A DNA stretch of 42,755 nt from Actinomycetota bacterium (GCA_027314595.1 DAHVAN010000355.1:1-42755), one strand, 5' to 3'; counted from the first letter of the stretch, positions 7,115-15,444 are shown. The notes: a model not told the origin generated them from the sequence alone. Translations and numbers: made by a program.

Positions 7115-8176
7115 TCACAGCGTGAACCCCGTATGTGCCGCCTCGCACCGTCTCGCCATGTGAGACGACTCTCGCCGGCTGCCGCCCTGTTGCCCGGTAG
7201 TGGTTCCTGGACGGGTTCCCTCCCCTGTCCGGCGAGGACCATGCGCACTGCGGCTGCACATGTGTGAGGCTTCATTCCCGGTAGAGTTGTGCGCGGCGGT
7301 CCCGGGTCGTCCAATCGGCAGGACAAGCGGTTTTGGTCCGCTCAACGAGGGTTCGAATCCTTCCCCGGGAGCTGAGAGCCCAGGCTCGATGCCTGACTGG
7401 ACAGGTCGGCCATGGCAGCTGACGCCCTGTTCCTGTTGGTCTTCGGGCTGTGCCGCAGCTAACTCCTGGTGCCTCGGGGGTTCCCGGCGGTTGCGGGTCA
7501 TCGAGACCATGATCTGGCCGTACCCGACATCGTCGTCGTCGTCATCGAGCAGGCTCGCGACTTTCTCGAGGTTGACGTCGCCGACCACCTGCGTGTGACC
7601 GCCGCGCGCATCCCGGGAAAGCGCCTCGACCCGGGCGGCTTCCTGCTCGGCGAGGGCGCGCTGCTCGGCGGCCTGCTGCTCGGCGGCCTGCTGCTCGGCC
7701 GCGTGCTGGGCGGCGGCGTGCTCAGCCCCGGCGAGCAGATACGGCCTGACCCACATGAAGTAGCTGATCCACGCGGAGCCCGTCGAGGCGGTCCAGGCGT
7801 TCCCGCTGAGGTAGTGCACCGTCTGGACCAGTGCGTGCGCGAGGCTCGGGTACTGGGAGTCGGGGAAACCTTCGAACCAGTTCTGCGCGCCTACCTGGCG
7901 CAGCGTATCGGTGATCACGTAAAGCGGCTGGTCGGTCAGCGCCACCCACAGCAGGGACCGCACCATCCGGTCGCAGAACGCCCACATGTCGAGGGACGGG
8001 GCTATCGCCGAGTCAGGGATCAGCCCCGCGACGTCGTAGTGCAATTGCCGGATCAAAGCATCCTGGTCGCGGGCCAGCCGGGAAGCCGACGGCCGGATGA
8101 CCTGCAGTGCTCCGGGATCGAATGCCTGCGGCTGCGTCGCGTTCTGCGGTGCGCCGTAGCCCAGGTCACTCGCCAT
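7115..8176 (-). CDS. Globin-like hypothetical protein, open frame running antisense through tRNA-Gln
   Basis: Residues about 28-152 resemble bacterial haemoglobin domains. The clearest match is near YVITDTLRQVGAQNWFEGF then YPSLAHALVQTVHYLSGNAWT, laid out like the F-G-H helices of flavohaemoglobin (YLxxLGRDHRKFGV, then HYxAVGxALL and AWTPE). In that alignment the haem-ligating F8 histidine is replaced by Asn99. An Ala/Gln/Glu helix with AAEQQ repeats (152-185) and an aspartate run (DDDDDD) follow. The start has a GGGAGG site. The frame has no stop until 7115, so its last ~100 residues are antisense to tRNA-Gln and look non-coding; the true end may be earlier, and a TAG lies in the adjacent frame at 7460-7462. 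Function is unknown. It follows the symporter gene by 54 bp. Confidence 0.6.
   Translation of the reverse strand: MASDLGYGAPQNATQPQAFDPGALQVIRPSASRLARDQDALIRQLHYDVAGLIPDSAIAPSLDMWAFCDRMVRSLLWVALTDQPLYVITDTLRQVGAQNWFEGFPDSQYPSLAHALVQTVHYLSGNAWTASTGSAWISYFMWVRPYLLAGAEHAAAQHAAEQQAAEQQAAEQRALAEQEAARVEALSRDARGGHTQVVGDVNLEKVASLLDDDDDDVGYGQIMVSMTRNRREPPRHQELAAAQPEDQQEQGVSCHGRPVQSGIEPGLSAPGEGFEPSLSGPKPLVLPIGRPGTAAHNSTGNEASHMCSRSAHGPRRTGEGTRPGTTTGQQGGSRRESSHMARRCEAAHTGFTL
7280..7285 (+). promoter_or_regulatory. Putative -10 box of tRNA-Gln
   Basis: TAGAGT fits the actinobacterial -10 consensus TAGRRT and lies 12 bp before the mature tRNA 5' end. The best -35 candidate is TGCACA at 7255-7260, with 19-bp spacing, which is weak. 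Confidence 0.4.
7298..7369 (+). tRNA. tRNA-Gln (anticodon TTG)
   Basis: A complete cloverleaf can be drawn. The acceptor stem is TCCCGGG (7298-7304) with CCCGGGA (7362-7368) and discriminator G7369. The D stem is GTCC/GGAC. The anticodon stem is AGCGG/CCGCT around loop TTTTGGT, with anticodon TTG at 7331-7333 reading CAA. The T stem is GAGGG/CCTTC with loop TTCGAAT. The 3' CCA is not encoded. A tRNA-Gln near glmU is a conserved actinobacterial arrangement; here about 5 kb of transporter genes separate them. Confidence 0.95.
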
Positions 8177-8230
8177 CTCGAACTCCCTCCCCTAGCTCTG
8201 TTCCTCAAGCAGCGCGCACCGCGGAACCCT

Positions 8231-9862
8231 TCACGAGCGCCCACCACGCTCCGCGCCGACTCCGGTAAGCGCCCGCACCTGCATCCGGGCATACCGGGCC
8301 GAGTCGGCTGGCTTGCGGTCGGTCACCGTGCCGAGCCAGCCCAGGAAGAACGCCAGCGGGATGGACACTATCCCGGGGTTGTCCAGCGGGAAGAACGCGA
8401 AGTTGACGTGGGGATCGCTGATCAGCGACGTGCCGGGCTGGCCGGAGAGCACCGGGGAGAAGATGATCAGGCCGACCGAGCTGATCAGCCCGCCGTAGAT
8501 GCTCCAGACCGCGCCGCGCGCCGTAAAGCGGGGCCAGAAGAGCGAGAACAGGATCGATGGCAGGTTGGCCGACGCGGCGATCGCGAAGGCCAGTCCCACG
8601 AGGAACGCGACGTCTATGTTCTTCGCGTAGATTCCGCCGACCACGGCCACGGCCCCGATGACTATCGCGGTGATCCTGGCGACGCGCACCTCCTGGCCGG
8701 GATCGGCCTCCCCGCCGCGCAGCACGCCGGCGTACACGTCGTGGGCGAAACAGGCGCTCGCGGTGATCGTCAGGCCCGCCACCACGGCGAGGATCGTGGC
8801 GAAGGCCACGGCCGCGACTATGCCGAGCAGCAGCGTGCCGCCCAGCTTGAAGGCGAGCAGCGGCACGGCGGAGTCGCCCTTGCCCGGCGCCGCCAGGATC
8901 TGCTTGCCTCCCACCAGCCACATCGCGCCGAACCCGAGCACCAGCGTGCACAGGTAGAAGAGCCCGACCACCCAGATCGTCCAGACGACGCTGCGGCGCG
9001 CCTCCCGGGCGTTCGGCACGGTGTACAGCCGCATCAGGACGTGCGGCAAGCCGGCCGTGCCGAGCACGAGGGCGAGCGCCAGGGACACGAAGTCGAACTT
9101 CGAGGCGGTGTTCACGCCGAATTCGAGGCCTGGCCCGAGCACCGCCTTACCGGCGGAGCTGGCCGCCGCGGCGTGGTGCAGCAGCGAGGACAAGCTGAAC
9201 CCGGCCCTGGCCATCACCCAGAAGGTGGTCACCAGGGCGCCGGCCATCAGGATCGTGGCCTTGATGATCTGGACCCAGGTGGTGCCCTTCATCCCGCCGA
9301 CCAGCACGTAGAAGATCATCAGCAGCCCGACAACCGCGACGATCACGTCCTGGCCCGCCGAGCTGTTCACCCCGAGCAGCAGGCTGACCAGCGCTCCTGC
9401 CCCGGCCATCTGGGCCAGCAGGTAGAACAGGCTGACGGTCAGGGTGGACAGCGCCGCGGCGGCGCGCACGGGGACAGCCTTCAGCCGCAGGTCAAGGACG
9501 TCGGCCATGGTGTACCGGCCGGTGTTCCTGAGCGGCTCGGAGATCAGCATCAGCACGAGCAGCCAGCCGACCAGGAAGCCGATGGAGTAAAGGAAGCCGT
9601 CATACCCGGCTATGGAGATGATGCCCGCGATGCCGAGGAACGAGGCGGCGGACAGGTAGTCGCCGCCGATCGCGATCCCGTTCTGCCACCCGGTAAACGC
9701 CCGGCCGCCGGCGTAGTAGTCGGTGGTGGACCTGTTCCTCCCGGCCGCGCTGACCGCGATGATCAGGGTCAGCACCATGAAGAAGGCGAAGATGACGAAG
9801 TTGACCGCCGGTGTGCCGATGACGACGGCGGACGCCAGGGCATGCGTGGCGGCGCCTGTCAT
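8231..9862 (-). CDS. actP: Sodium:solute symporter, cation/acetate type
   Basis: A 543-residue integral membrane protein of the solute:sodium symporter family with about 13 hydrophobic segments. Its signatures are TTDYYAGGRAFTGWQNGIAIGGDYLSAASFLG, YDGFLYSIGFLVGW and RYTMADVLDLR near the N terminus, and TAGLPHVLMRLYTVPNAREARRSV in the middle. These are typical of ActP-like carriers for acetate and other short monocarboxylates. The ATG at 9862 shares its A with the stop of the upstream DUF485 gene (TGATG), with GGAAGGGGG upstream; a GTG one codon earlier is possible. The DUF485-SSS pairing (yjcH-actP) is the classical acetate permease arrangement. The exact substrate is inferred. Confidence 0.88.
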   Translation of the reverse strand: MTGAATHALASAVVIGTPAVNFVIFAFFMVLTLIIAVSAAGRNRSTTDYYAGGRAFTGWQNGIAIGGDYLSAASFLGIAGIISIAGYDGFLYSIGFLVGWLLVLMLISEPLRNTGRYTMADVLDLRLKAVPVRAAAALSTLTVSLFYLLAQMAGAGALVSLLLGVNSSAGQDVIVAVVGLLMIFYVLVGGMKGTTWVQIIKATILMAGALVTTFWVMARAGFSLSSLLHHAAAASSAGKAVLGPGLEFGVNTASKFDFVSLALALVLGTAGLPHVLMRLYTVPNAREARRSVVWTIWVVGLFYLCTLVLGFGAMWLVGGKQILAAPGKGDSAVPLLAFKLGGTLLLGIVAAVAFATILAVVAGLTITASACFAHDVYAGVLRGGEADPGQEVRVARITAIVIGAVAVVGGIYAKNIDVAFLVGLAFAIAASANLPSILFSLFWPRFTARGAVWSIYGGLISSVGLIIFSPVLSGQPGTSLISDPHVNFAFFPLDNPGIVSIPLAFFLGWLGTVTDRKPADSARYARMQVRALTGVGAERGGRS

Positions 9863-10311
9863 CACCTGCGTCCCCCTTCCAGCCTGTGCCGCAGCCTGTC
9901 GGACAGCGGGTCGAGCCTGCGCCGGGCCCACCGCCGGTAGCTGAGCGCTATCGCGAATGTCGACGCGAACTGCAGCACGCCGAAGCACAAGCCGACGTTC
10001 ACTTCGCCGAACACGCTGACCCGCATGAATCCGGGCGCGAAGATGGCGAGGATGACGTAGAGGAAGTACCAGGTGATGAACATCGCGCAAGCCGGGACGA
10101 CGAAAGACCCGAAGCGTCGCTTGAGTGTCCAGAAGTCCCGGCTCGCCCGGACGGCCTCATAGCCGTTCGGGTTGGGGCGGGCGGGCTGCGTCTCATAGCC
10201 GCTCAAGCCGCTGTGTGCGGGCTGCGCCGCATAGCCGCCGAAGCTCTCGTGGGGAGGCTGCGCCGCGGGCGTGGTGTTAACGGTCCCGCGACCTGCCGGG
10301 GTTCGCGCCAT
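9862..10311 (-). CDS. DUF485 small membrane protein (YjcH-like)
   Basis: A 149-residue protein with two hydrophobic helices (FVVPACAMFITWYFLYVILAIF and VGLCFGVLQFASTFAIALSYRRWA), the hallmark of DUF485, which accompanies ActP-type symporters. The first ~75 residues are a Gly/Pro/Gln/Tyr-rich tail with imperfect GYxxQPA repeats (GGYAAQPAHSG, SGYETQPARP, NGYEAVRAS), longer than in enterobacterial YjcH. AGAGAGGA lies 9 nt before the ATG. Its stop overlaps the symporter start. It heads a leftward operon, divergent from the MFS gene. The role as an accessory subunit is inferred from genomic association. Confidence 0.85.
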   Translation of the reverse strand: MARTPAGRGTVNTTPAAQPPHESFGGYAAQPAHSGLSGYETQPARPNPNGYEAVRASRDFWTLKRRFGSFVVPACAMFITWYFLYVILAIFAPGFMRVSVFGEVNVGLCFGVLQFASTFAIALSYRRWARRRLDPLSDRLRHRLEGGRR

Positions 10312-10341
10312 ACCAGCTTATCCTCTCTGCGGGTGTTCTGG

Positions 10342-10384
10342 GTTATATCAGGCTTTCTGTTACGAAAAGTGCTTGTTGCGAAAA
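10342..10384. promoter_or_regulatory. Divergent promoter region with GTTRCGAAAA direct repeats
   Basis: The gap between the DUF485 and MFS genes is AT-rich for this genome. On the minus strand TATAAC (plus 10342-10347) is a good -10 for the DUF485-actP operon. Just upstream of it are two direct repeats, GTTACGAAAA (10359-10368) and GTTGCGAAAA (10375-10384), 16 bp apart start to start. They could bind an activator; no regulator gene is adjacent. Confidence 0.4.
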
Positions 10385-10528
10385 TGATTTGATGTGTCGA
10401 TCTGTGTTATCGGACCGGAGCCCGGACCGGCGGGGACGCGGAATGCGGAGCCGGAAGCCGGTGGGCTATGGTTAGTTGAGGGCAAGCAAGTTATCTGGCG
10501 AACTCGGGAGCTGGGGGCATATCCGCCC

Positions 10529-12328
10529 ATGACGGGTCGTACGCTCGGACCGCACTACAAGTGGATCGCGCTGTCCAACACGACGCTCGGTGTTCTGATG
10601 GCGACCATCAACCAGTCCATCGTGCTGATCGCGCTGCCGGACGTCTTCCGAGGCATCGGGCTGAACCCGCTGAGCCCCGGCAACACCAGCTACCTGCTGT
10701 GGATGTTCATGGGGTTCATGGTCGTGTCCGCCGTGCTCGTGGTCTCTTTCGGCCGCCTTGGCGACATGTTCGGCCGGGTCCGGATGTACAACATGGGCTT
10801 CGCCGTCTTCACCGTCGGCTCGATCTTCCTGACGGTGACCTGGATGCACGGCACCGCCGCCGCGCTGTGGCTGATCGTCTGGCGGGTGGTGCAGGGCGTC
10901 GGCGGCGCGTTCCTGTTCGCGAACTCGACCGCGATCCTCACCGACGCCTTCCCGGCGAACCAGCGCGGCACCGCGCTAGGCCTGAACTCGATCGCGGCCA
11001 TCGCCGGTTCGTTCATCGGGCTGATCCTCGGCGGCGTGCTCGCCCCGGTGAACTGGCACCTGATCTTCCTTGTCTCCGCGCCGGTCGGCATCTTCGGCAC
11101 CGTGTGGGCGTACTTCATGCTGCACGACATCGGGGTGCGCAAGCACGCGCGGATGGACTGGTGGGGCAACGTCCTGTTCGGCGGCGGCCTGATCGCCATC
11201 CTGGTCGGCATCACCTACGGCCTGCTGCCGTACGGCGGGCACCCGATGGGCTGGACCAACCCGTGGGTGCTGACCGCGATGTTCGGCGGGCTCGCGCTGA
11301 TCGTGGTCTTCGTCTTTGTCGAGACCAGGGTCGCCGAGCCGCTGTTCCGCATCTCGCTGTTCCGGATCCGCCCGTTCGCCGCGGGAAACATGGCGAGCCT
11401 GGCGATGGCCATGAGCCGCGGTGGCATGCAGTTCATGCTGATCATCTGGCTGCAGGGCATCTGGCTGCCGCTGCACGGGTACAGCTTCAGCCAGACCCCG
11501 CTGTGGGCCGGCATCTACCTGGTGCCGCTCACGGTGGGCTTCCTGCTGTCGGCGCCGACGTCCGGCATCCTCTCGGACAAGTTCGGCGCCAAGGCGTTCA
11601 CCGTGGGCGGCGCGCTGCTGACCGCCGCGAGCTTCCTTGCCCTGGCATTCCTGCCGGTTAACTTCCATTACTGGCTGTTCGCGCTGCTCCTGGTCTTCAA
11701 CGGCTTCGGGAGCGGGCTGTTCGTCTCGCCGAACCGCGCCGAGATGATGAACGCCGTGCCCGCCAGCCAGCGCGGCGCCGCGAGCGGAATGATCGCCACG
11801 TTCATGAACTCCGCCTCCGTGCTCTCGATCGGCATCTTCTTCTCGCTGATGGTCGCCGGCCTGTCAAGCACGCTGCCGTCGACGATGTTCAGGGGGCTGA
11901 CCACGCAGGGCGTCCCGGCCGCCGCCGCCACGCCGATCTCGCATCTGCCCCCGATCGGCGTGCTGTTCGCCGCGTTCCTTGGCTACAACCCGATCCAGCA
12001 GCTGCTCGGGCCGCTGCTGGCGCACCTGAATCCGGCGCACGCCGCGTACCTGGTCGGCCGGGCGTTCTTCCCGCATCTGATCACCGGCCCGTTCCACGAC
12101 GGGATCGGCGTCGCATTCGGGTTCGCGATCGCGGTCTGCGTGATCGGCGCCATCGCCTCGGCGCTGACCGGGCGCCGCCAGGCGGCGCCTTCGGCGCGCG
12201 AGTTGCTGGGTTCGGAGATGGCCGTCGTGGCGGCCGAGGGCGGCAGCGCCGAACGCGGCGAACTGGCCGCCCCCGACATGGCGACGGAGGCGGCGGAACC
12301 GGCCGACAAGCCCGGCAGGCCTGGCTAG
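10529..12328 (+). CDS. MFS transporter, DHA2 (EmrB/QacA) drug exporter family
   Basis: About 599 residues with 14 predicted membrane helices, the DHA2 signature. Early landmarks are LGVLMATINQSIVLIALPDVF (helix 1) and FGRLGDMFGRVRMYNMGF (motif A between helices 2 and 3). RVVQGVGGAFLFANSTAILTDAFP and RGTALGLNSIAAIAGSFIGLILGG (motif C) follow. The second half repeats the fold (SGILSDKFGAKAFTVGGALL). A large loop holding the NPIQQLLGPLLAHLNPAHAAY region precedes the last helix. Such carriers export drugs or metabolites by proton antiport; the substrate is unknown. The frame is open upstream to 10394 (45 more residues, hydrophilic and unlike the family), so the ATG at 10529 is preferred; its ribosome site (CTGGGGG) is weak. 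It is divergent from DUF485-actP. Confidence 0.88.
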   Translation: MTGRTLGPHYKWIALSNTTLGVLMATINQSIVLIALPDVFRGIGLNPLSPGNTSYLLWMFMGFMVVSAVLVVSFGRLGDMFGRVRMYNMGFAVFTVGSIFLTVTWMHGTAAALWLIVWRVVQGVGGAFLFANSTAILTDAFPANQRGTALGLNSIAAIAGSFIGLILGGVLAPVNWHLIFLVSAPVGIFGTVWAYFMLHDIGVRKHARMDWWGNVLFGGGLIAILVGITYGLLPYGGHPMGWTNPWVLTAMFGGLALIVVFVFVETRVAEPLFRISLFRIRPFAAGNMASLAMAMSRGGMQFMLIIWLQGIWLPLHGYSFSQTPLWAGIYLVPLTVGFLLSAPTSGILSDKFGAKAFTVGGALLTAASFLALAFLPVNFHYWLFALLLVFNGFGSGLFVSPNRAEMMNAVPASQRGAASGMIATFMNSASVLSIGIFFSLMVAGLSSTLPSTMFRGLTTQGVPAAAATPISHLPPIGVLFAAFLGYNPIQQLLGPLLAHLNPAHAAYLVGRAFFPHLITGPFHDGIGVAFGFAIAVCVIGAIASALTGRRQAAPSARELLGSEMAVVAAEGGSAERGELAAPDMATEAAEPADKPGRPG

Positions 12329-12530
12329 GCTGGCTGGCTAACTGGGTCATCGCGGGGCTAGCCGGGTACCTGGCCGTAGACGCCACGCCTGTCTCCCCGT
12401 CTCAGCTAAGTGACGGTATCCTGCAGATGAGGGGCGGGTAAACAGATCTGTCAGCGCTCCGCTGTGTGGGGTTCCCGGGGATGATGGCCCTGGAGAATAT
12501 TCGACGCGATACCCGAGGAGACCGTTGCGC

Positions 12531-13997
12531 GTGAGCGAAAGTCGCCCGGCCGCAGTCCTGATCCTCGCCGCCGGCGAGGGCAAGCGCATGAAGTCGCGTA
12601 CGCCCAAGGTGCTCCATTCGCTGTGCGGGCTGAGCATGCTCGGGCATGTGCTCGCCACCGCAGGTGAGCTAGACCCCGAACGGCTCGTGGTCGTCGTCGG
12701 CCATGGCAGGGAGCAGGTGGGCGCGGAAGCCGGCAAGGTGCGGCCGCGGGCACTGGTGGTCGTCCAGGAGGAGCAACTCGGCACCGGTCACGCCGTGCGG
12801 ACGGTCACCGAGGCGCTTGGCGTCCTGCACGGCACCGTCCTGGTCACCTACGCCGACATGCCGCTGCTTCGCGCCCGGACGCTGCGCGAACTCGCCGGCC
12901 TGCACCGCGCGGCGGGCAACGCCGTCACGGTGCTCACCGCAGTGGGCGACCCGGCCGGCTACGGGCGTATCGTGCGCGACGCTGACGGCCGGTTTCTCAG
13001 AATCGTCGAGGAGCGCGACGCCTCACCCGCCGAGCTCGCGCTCGATGAGTACAACTCCGGCTGCTATGCCTTCGACGGCGCGCTGCTCGCCGACGCCATC
13101 AAGCGCGTGACCACCGACAACAAGCAGAACCAGGAGTACCTCACCGACGTGGTGGAGATCCTGCGCGGCGACGGCTACCCGATCGGCAGCATGCCGGCCG
13201 CCGACGCGGCGGAGATCCAGGGCGTCAACGACCGGGTGCAGCTTGCCGCGGCACGGCGCGCGCTCAACGACCGGATCCTCGAGCACTGGATGCGAGCCGG
13301 CGTGACGATCGTCGATCCGCGCACGACCTGGGTCGATGTCACCGTCACCATCGGCCAGGACGCCGAGATCGGCCCGCAGGTCCAGTTGGAGGGGCGCACC
13401 GCCATCGCCAGCGGCGCCCGCGTGGGCCCCGGCTGCGTACTCCAGGACACCGCGGTTGGCGAGGACGCCATGGTGCTTAACGCGGTCTGCCGTCAGGCCG
13501 AGATCGGCCCCGGCGCGACCGTGGGGCCGTTCGCCTATCTCCGCCCGGGGGCAAAGGTGGAGCGCAACGCCCACGTCGGGACGTTCGTGGAAGTCAAGAA
13601 CTCGGTGATCGGGGCTGGGGCGAAGGTGCCTCACCTCACCTACGTCGGGGACGCGCACATCGGCGAGCGCGCCAACATCGGCGCGGGAACGATCTTCGCT
13701 AACTACGACGGCGTGGCCAAGCACCGCACCACGGTGGGTCCCGACGCGTTCATTGGCAGCGACACCGTGCTGGTGGCGCCGCTCACGGTAGGCGACGGCG
13801 CCTACACCGCTGCCGGGTCGGCGATCACCGATGACGTGCCGCCAGGCGCGCTCGGCATCGCGCGCGGCCGGCAGCACAACTCCGAGGGATGGGCAGAGCG
13901 CAACCGGCGGGGGACTCGTTCGGCGCAGGCGGCGATCCGGGCCCGTTCGCAAGCCCAGCGTGCTCGAGAAGACGGGCCCCCCGAGTCCTCGGAATAG
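12531..13997 (+). CDS. glmU: Bifunctional UDP-GlcNAc pyrophosphorylase / GlcN-1-P acetyltransferase
   Basis: The enzyme acetylates glucosamine-1-phosphate and couples it to UTP, giving UDP-GlcNAc for peptidoglycan. The N-terminal uridyltransferase has LAAGEGKRMKS (12-22; the usual Thr of GEGTRM is Lys here), YADMPLLR and the NSGCYAFD block. The C-terminal left-handed beta-helix shows hexapeptide repeats from about 255. It includes the YLRPGA region, PHLTYVGDAHIGERANIGAGT with the catalytic histidine, and NYDGVAKHRT. The last ~40 residues are a basic variable tail. Start choice: GTG at 12531 lies 10 nt after GAGGAG (12515-12520); a TTG at 12525 lies only 4 nt after it and would add two residues. 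prs follows 46 bp downstream, the usual actinobacterial pair. Confidence 0.95.
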   Translation: MSESRPAAVLILAAGEGKRMKSRTPKVLHSLCGLSMLGHVLATAGELDPERLVVVVGHGREQVGAEAGKVRPRALVVVQEEQLGTGHAVRTVTEALGVLHGTVLVTYADMPLLRARTLRELAGLHRAAGNAVTVLTAVGDPAGYGRIVRDADGRFLRIVEERDASPAELALDEYNSGCYAFDGALLADAIKRVTTDNKQNQEYLTDVVEILRGDGYPIGSMPAADAAEIQGVNDRVQLAAARRALNDRILEHWMRAGVTIVDPRTTWVDVTVTIGQDAEIGPQVQLEGRTAIASGARVGPGCVLQDTAVGEDAMVLNAVCRQAEIGPGATVGPFAYLRPGAKVERNAHVGTFVEVKNSVIGAGAKVPHLTYVGDAHIGERANIGAGTIFANYDGVAKHRTTVGPDAFIGSDTVLVAPLTVGDGAYTAAGSAITDDVPPGALGIARGRQHNSEGWAERNRRGTRSAQAAIRARSQAQRAREDGPPESSE

Positions 13998-14043
13998 AAC
14001 GGTTACCAGCGTGGCGCGAAGGAGATCAGGGCAGTTGAGCGGC

Positions 14044-15012
14044 ATGACGGCGCCAAGCAAGAAGAAGATGATGTTGTTCGGCGGGCGGGCCTACCCGGAG
14101 CTCGCCGCCGAGGTCGCCGATTGCATGGGGATCGATCCGGCTCCGGCCGCGCTCTACGACTTCGCCAACGGCGAGATCATGGTCCGGTTCCTTGAGTCGG
14201 TCCGCGGCTGCGACGCCTTCGTGCTGCAGAGCCACACCGCTCCCATCAACCAGTGGATCATGGAACAGCTGATCATGGTCGACGCGCTCAAGCGGGCCTC
14301 GGCCAAGCGGATCACCGTGGTGATGCCGTTCTTCGGATACGCGCGGCAGGACAAGAAGAGCCGCGGGCGGGAGCCGATCTCGGCCCGGCTGGTCGCCGAC
14401 CTTTTCGCCGCGGCGGGCGCCGACAGGCTGATGGCCGTCGACCTGCACACCGCCCAGATCCAGGGCTTCTTCGACGGCCCGGTCGACCATCTTTTCGCGC
14501 TGCCGATCCTGGCGGGGTACCTGGAGAGCAAGCTGAACGTCAAGAACGTGACGGTTGTCGCGCCTGACGCCGGCCGGGTCCGGGTCTGCGAACGGTGGAC
14601 CGACCGGATGGGCACCCCGCTGGCCATCATCCACAAGCGGCGTGACCCGGACGTCGCCAACCAGGTCAAGGTCTTCGAGGTGGTCGGAGAGGTGGCCGGC
14701 CGGACCTGCATCCTGGTGGACGACATGATCGACACCGGCGGAACGATCGCGAAGGCGGCGGACGCGCTGTTCGAGCAGGGCGCTGAGCGGGTCATCGTCG
14801 CCGCCACCCATGGCGTGCTTTCCGGGCCCGCGGTCGATATCTTGAAGAACTCACGGATCACCGAGGTGGTCATCACCAACACGCTGCCCGTGGCGCAGGA
14901 GAACCGTTTCGACAAGCTGACCGTGCTGTCCATCGCGCCGCTCCTGGCGCGCGCCATCAACGAGGTCTTCAGCGACGGCTCGGTCACCAGCCTGTTCGAC
15001 GGTCAGAGCTGA
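14044..15012 (+). CDS. prs: Ribose-phosphate pyrophosphokinase (PRPP synthetase)
   Basis: Makes PRPP from ribose-5-phosphate and ATP for nucleotide, histidine and tryptophan synthesis. The 322 residues include DFANGEIMVRF, the RQDKK catalytic flexible loop (FFGYARQDKKSRGREPISARL), the VDLHTAQIQGFF block, VAPDAGRVRV, HKRRD, and the PRPP-binding loop CILVDDMIDTGGTI. Class I length and motifs are normal. Start: ATG at 14044 gives the usual MTxxxKKKMMLF N terminus, but AAGGAG (14019-14024) is 19 nt away. An in-frame TTG at 14035 lies 10 nt from it and may be the true start, adding three residues. A strong hairpin follows the stop. Confidence 0.95.
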   Translation: MTAPSKKKMMLFGGRAYPELAAEVADCMGIDPAPAALYDFANGEIMVRFLESVRGCDAFVLQSHTAPINQWIMEQLIMVDALKRASAKRITVVMPFFGYARQDKKSRGREPISARLVADLFAAAGADRLMAVDLHTAQIQGFFDGPVDHLFALPILAGYLESKLNVKNVTVVAPDAGRVRVCERWTDRMGTPLAIIHKRRDPDVANQVKVFEVVGEVAGRTCILVDDMIDTGGTIAKAADALFEQGAERVIVAATHGVLSGPAVDILKNSRITEVVITNTLPVAQENRFDKLTVLSIAPLLARAINEVFSDGSVTSLFDGQS

Positions 15013-15035
15013 TCACTGTCCGCGGCCGGGGTGTA

Positions 15036-15078
15036 GCGGCCCTGGTTCAGGAGTGGCCCGTACCTGGACCAGGGCCGC
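15036..15078 (+). terminator. Hairpin terminator after prs
   Basis: Perfect 10-bp arms GCGGCCCTGG (15036-15045) and CCAGGGCCGC (15069-15078) enclose a 23-nt loop that can form a further CAGG/CCTG stem. There is no T tract, as is common for actinobacterial terminators. It begins 24 bp after the prs stop. Confidence 0.75.
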
Positions 15079-15179
15079 TGGCCCGCCCCGCCATTCCCCG
15101 GTTCGGCGGGACGGGGGTTACGCGACGCGCCGGGACCGCCCACCCCACGGTCCCCGCGGTCAGCTGTCGTGCCCCGGCC

Positions 15180-15236
15180 GTGTCCCGTGACGTGTCGGAC
15201 GGCGCCCCGGTTACCGTCCGCCGCGACACGGGACAC
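15180..15236. other. Large nested hairpin in the prs-regulator gap
   Basis: An outer perfect 10-bp stem, GTGTCCCGTG (15180-15189) with CACGGGACAC (15227-15236), encloses an inner stem GGACGG (15197-15202) with CCGTCC (15214-15219). It lies 102 bp beyond the prs terminator. It could be a second terminator, an RNA leader structure or part of a small RNA; nothing in the sequence decides between them. Confidence 0.6.
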
Positions 15237-15282
15237 AGACCCGGCCCCCGCTGCTTTCTCGCAACTGAAAGGAGCGTCCCAG

Positions 15283-15444
15283 GTGGCTCTTGCGCGCCGG
15301 TTAAGCCCGGCCTTCGCGCTCGCAGGCCGTACGCTTAATCCGTGCCGCGATCAAGCCATCCCGCCGCGCCCCTGTACACGGTCCGCGATGGCCCCGGTGC
15401 AACCTGCTGACATCATCGCGGGCCTGATTTACGACTCGCTTTAG
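15283..15444 (+). CDS. Possible small protein, unrecognised
   Basis: A 53-residue ORF from GTG, preceded by a good AAAGGAG site at 15268-15274 with 8-nt spacing. It starts ALARRLSPAFALAGRT, contains two cysteines and ends in a hydrophobic-acidic stretch ADIIAGLIYDSL. A 6-bp inverted repeat, ACGACT/AGTCGT (15431-15448), overlaps its stop. I recognise no family, and composition alone does not separate it from chance in this high-GC DNA. The rest of the 15013-15577 gap shows only the two hairpins described and no other convincing gene. Confidence 0.3.
   Translation: MALARRLSPAFALAGRTLNPCRDQAIPPRPCTRSAMAPVQPADIIAGLIYDSL

Noticed and set aside
7298..7369. Integration site at tRNA-Gln with an adjacent genomic island
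   Set aside because: No integrase, phage gene or duplicated tRNA 3' end was found among the neighbouring transporter genes.
7469..9940. Plus-strand frame of 823 residues opposite the globin-like and symporter genes
   Set aside because: Its sequence is Arg/Asp/Gly/His-rich with no domain, while the opposite strand has clear membrane-transporter motifs.
10394..10528. N-terminal extension of the MFS gene from an upstream start
   Set aside because: The extra 45 residues are hydrophilic, unlike the family, and lie in the divergent promoter region; the ATG at 10529 gives the usual short tail before helix 1.
12329..12530. glmS-type riboswitch or other leader element before glmU
   Set aside because: No conserved ribozyme core or clear structure could be recognised; only a possible promoter region remains.
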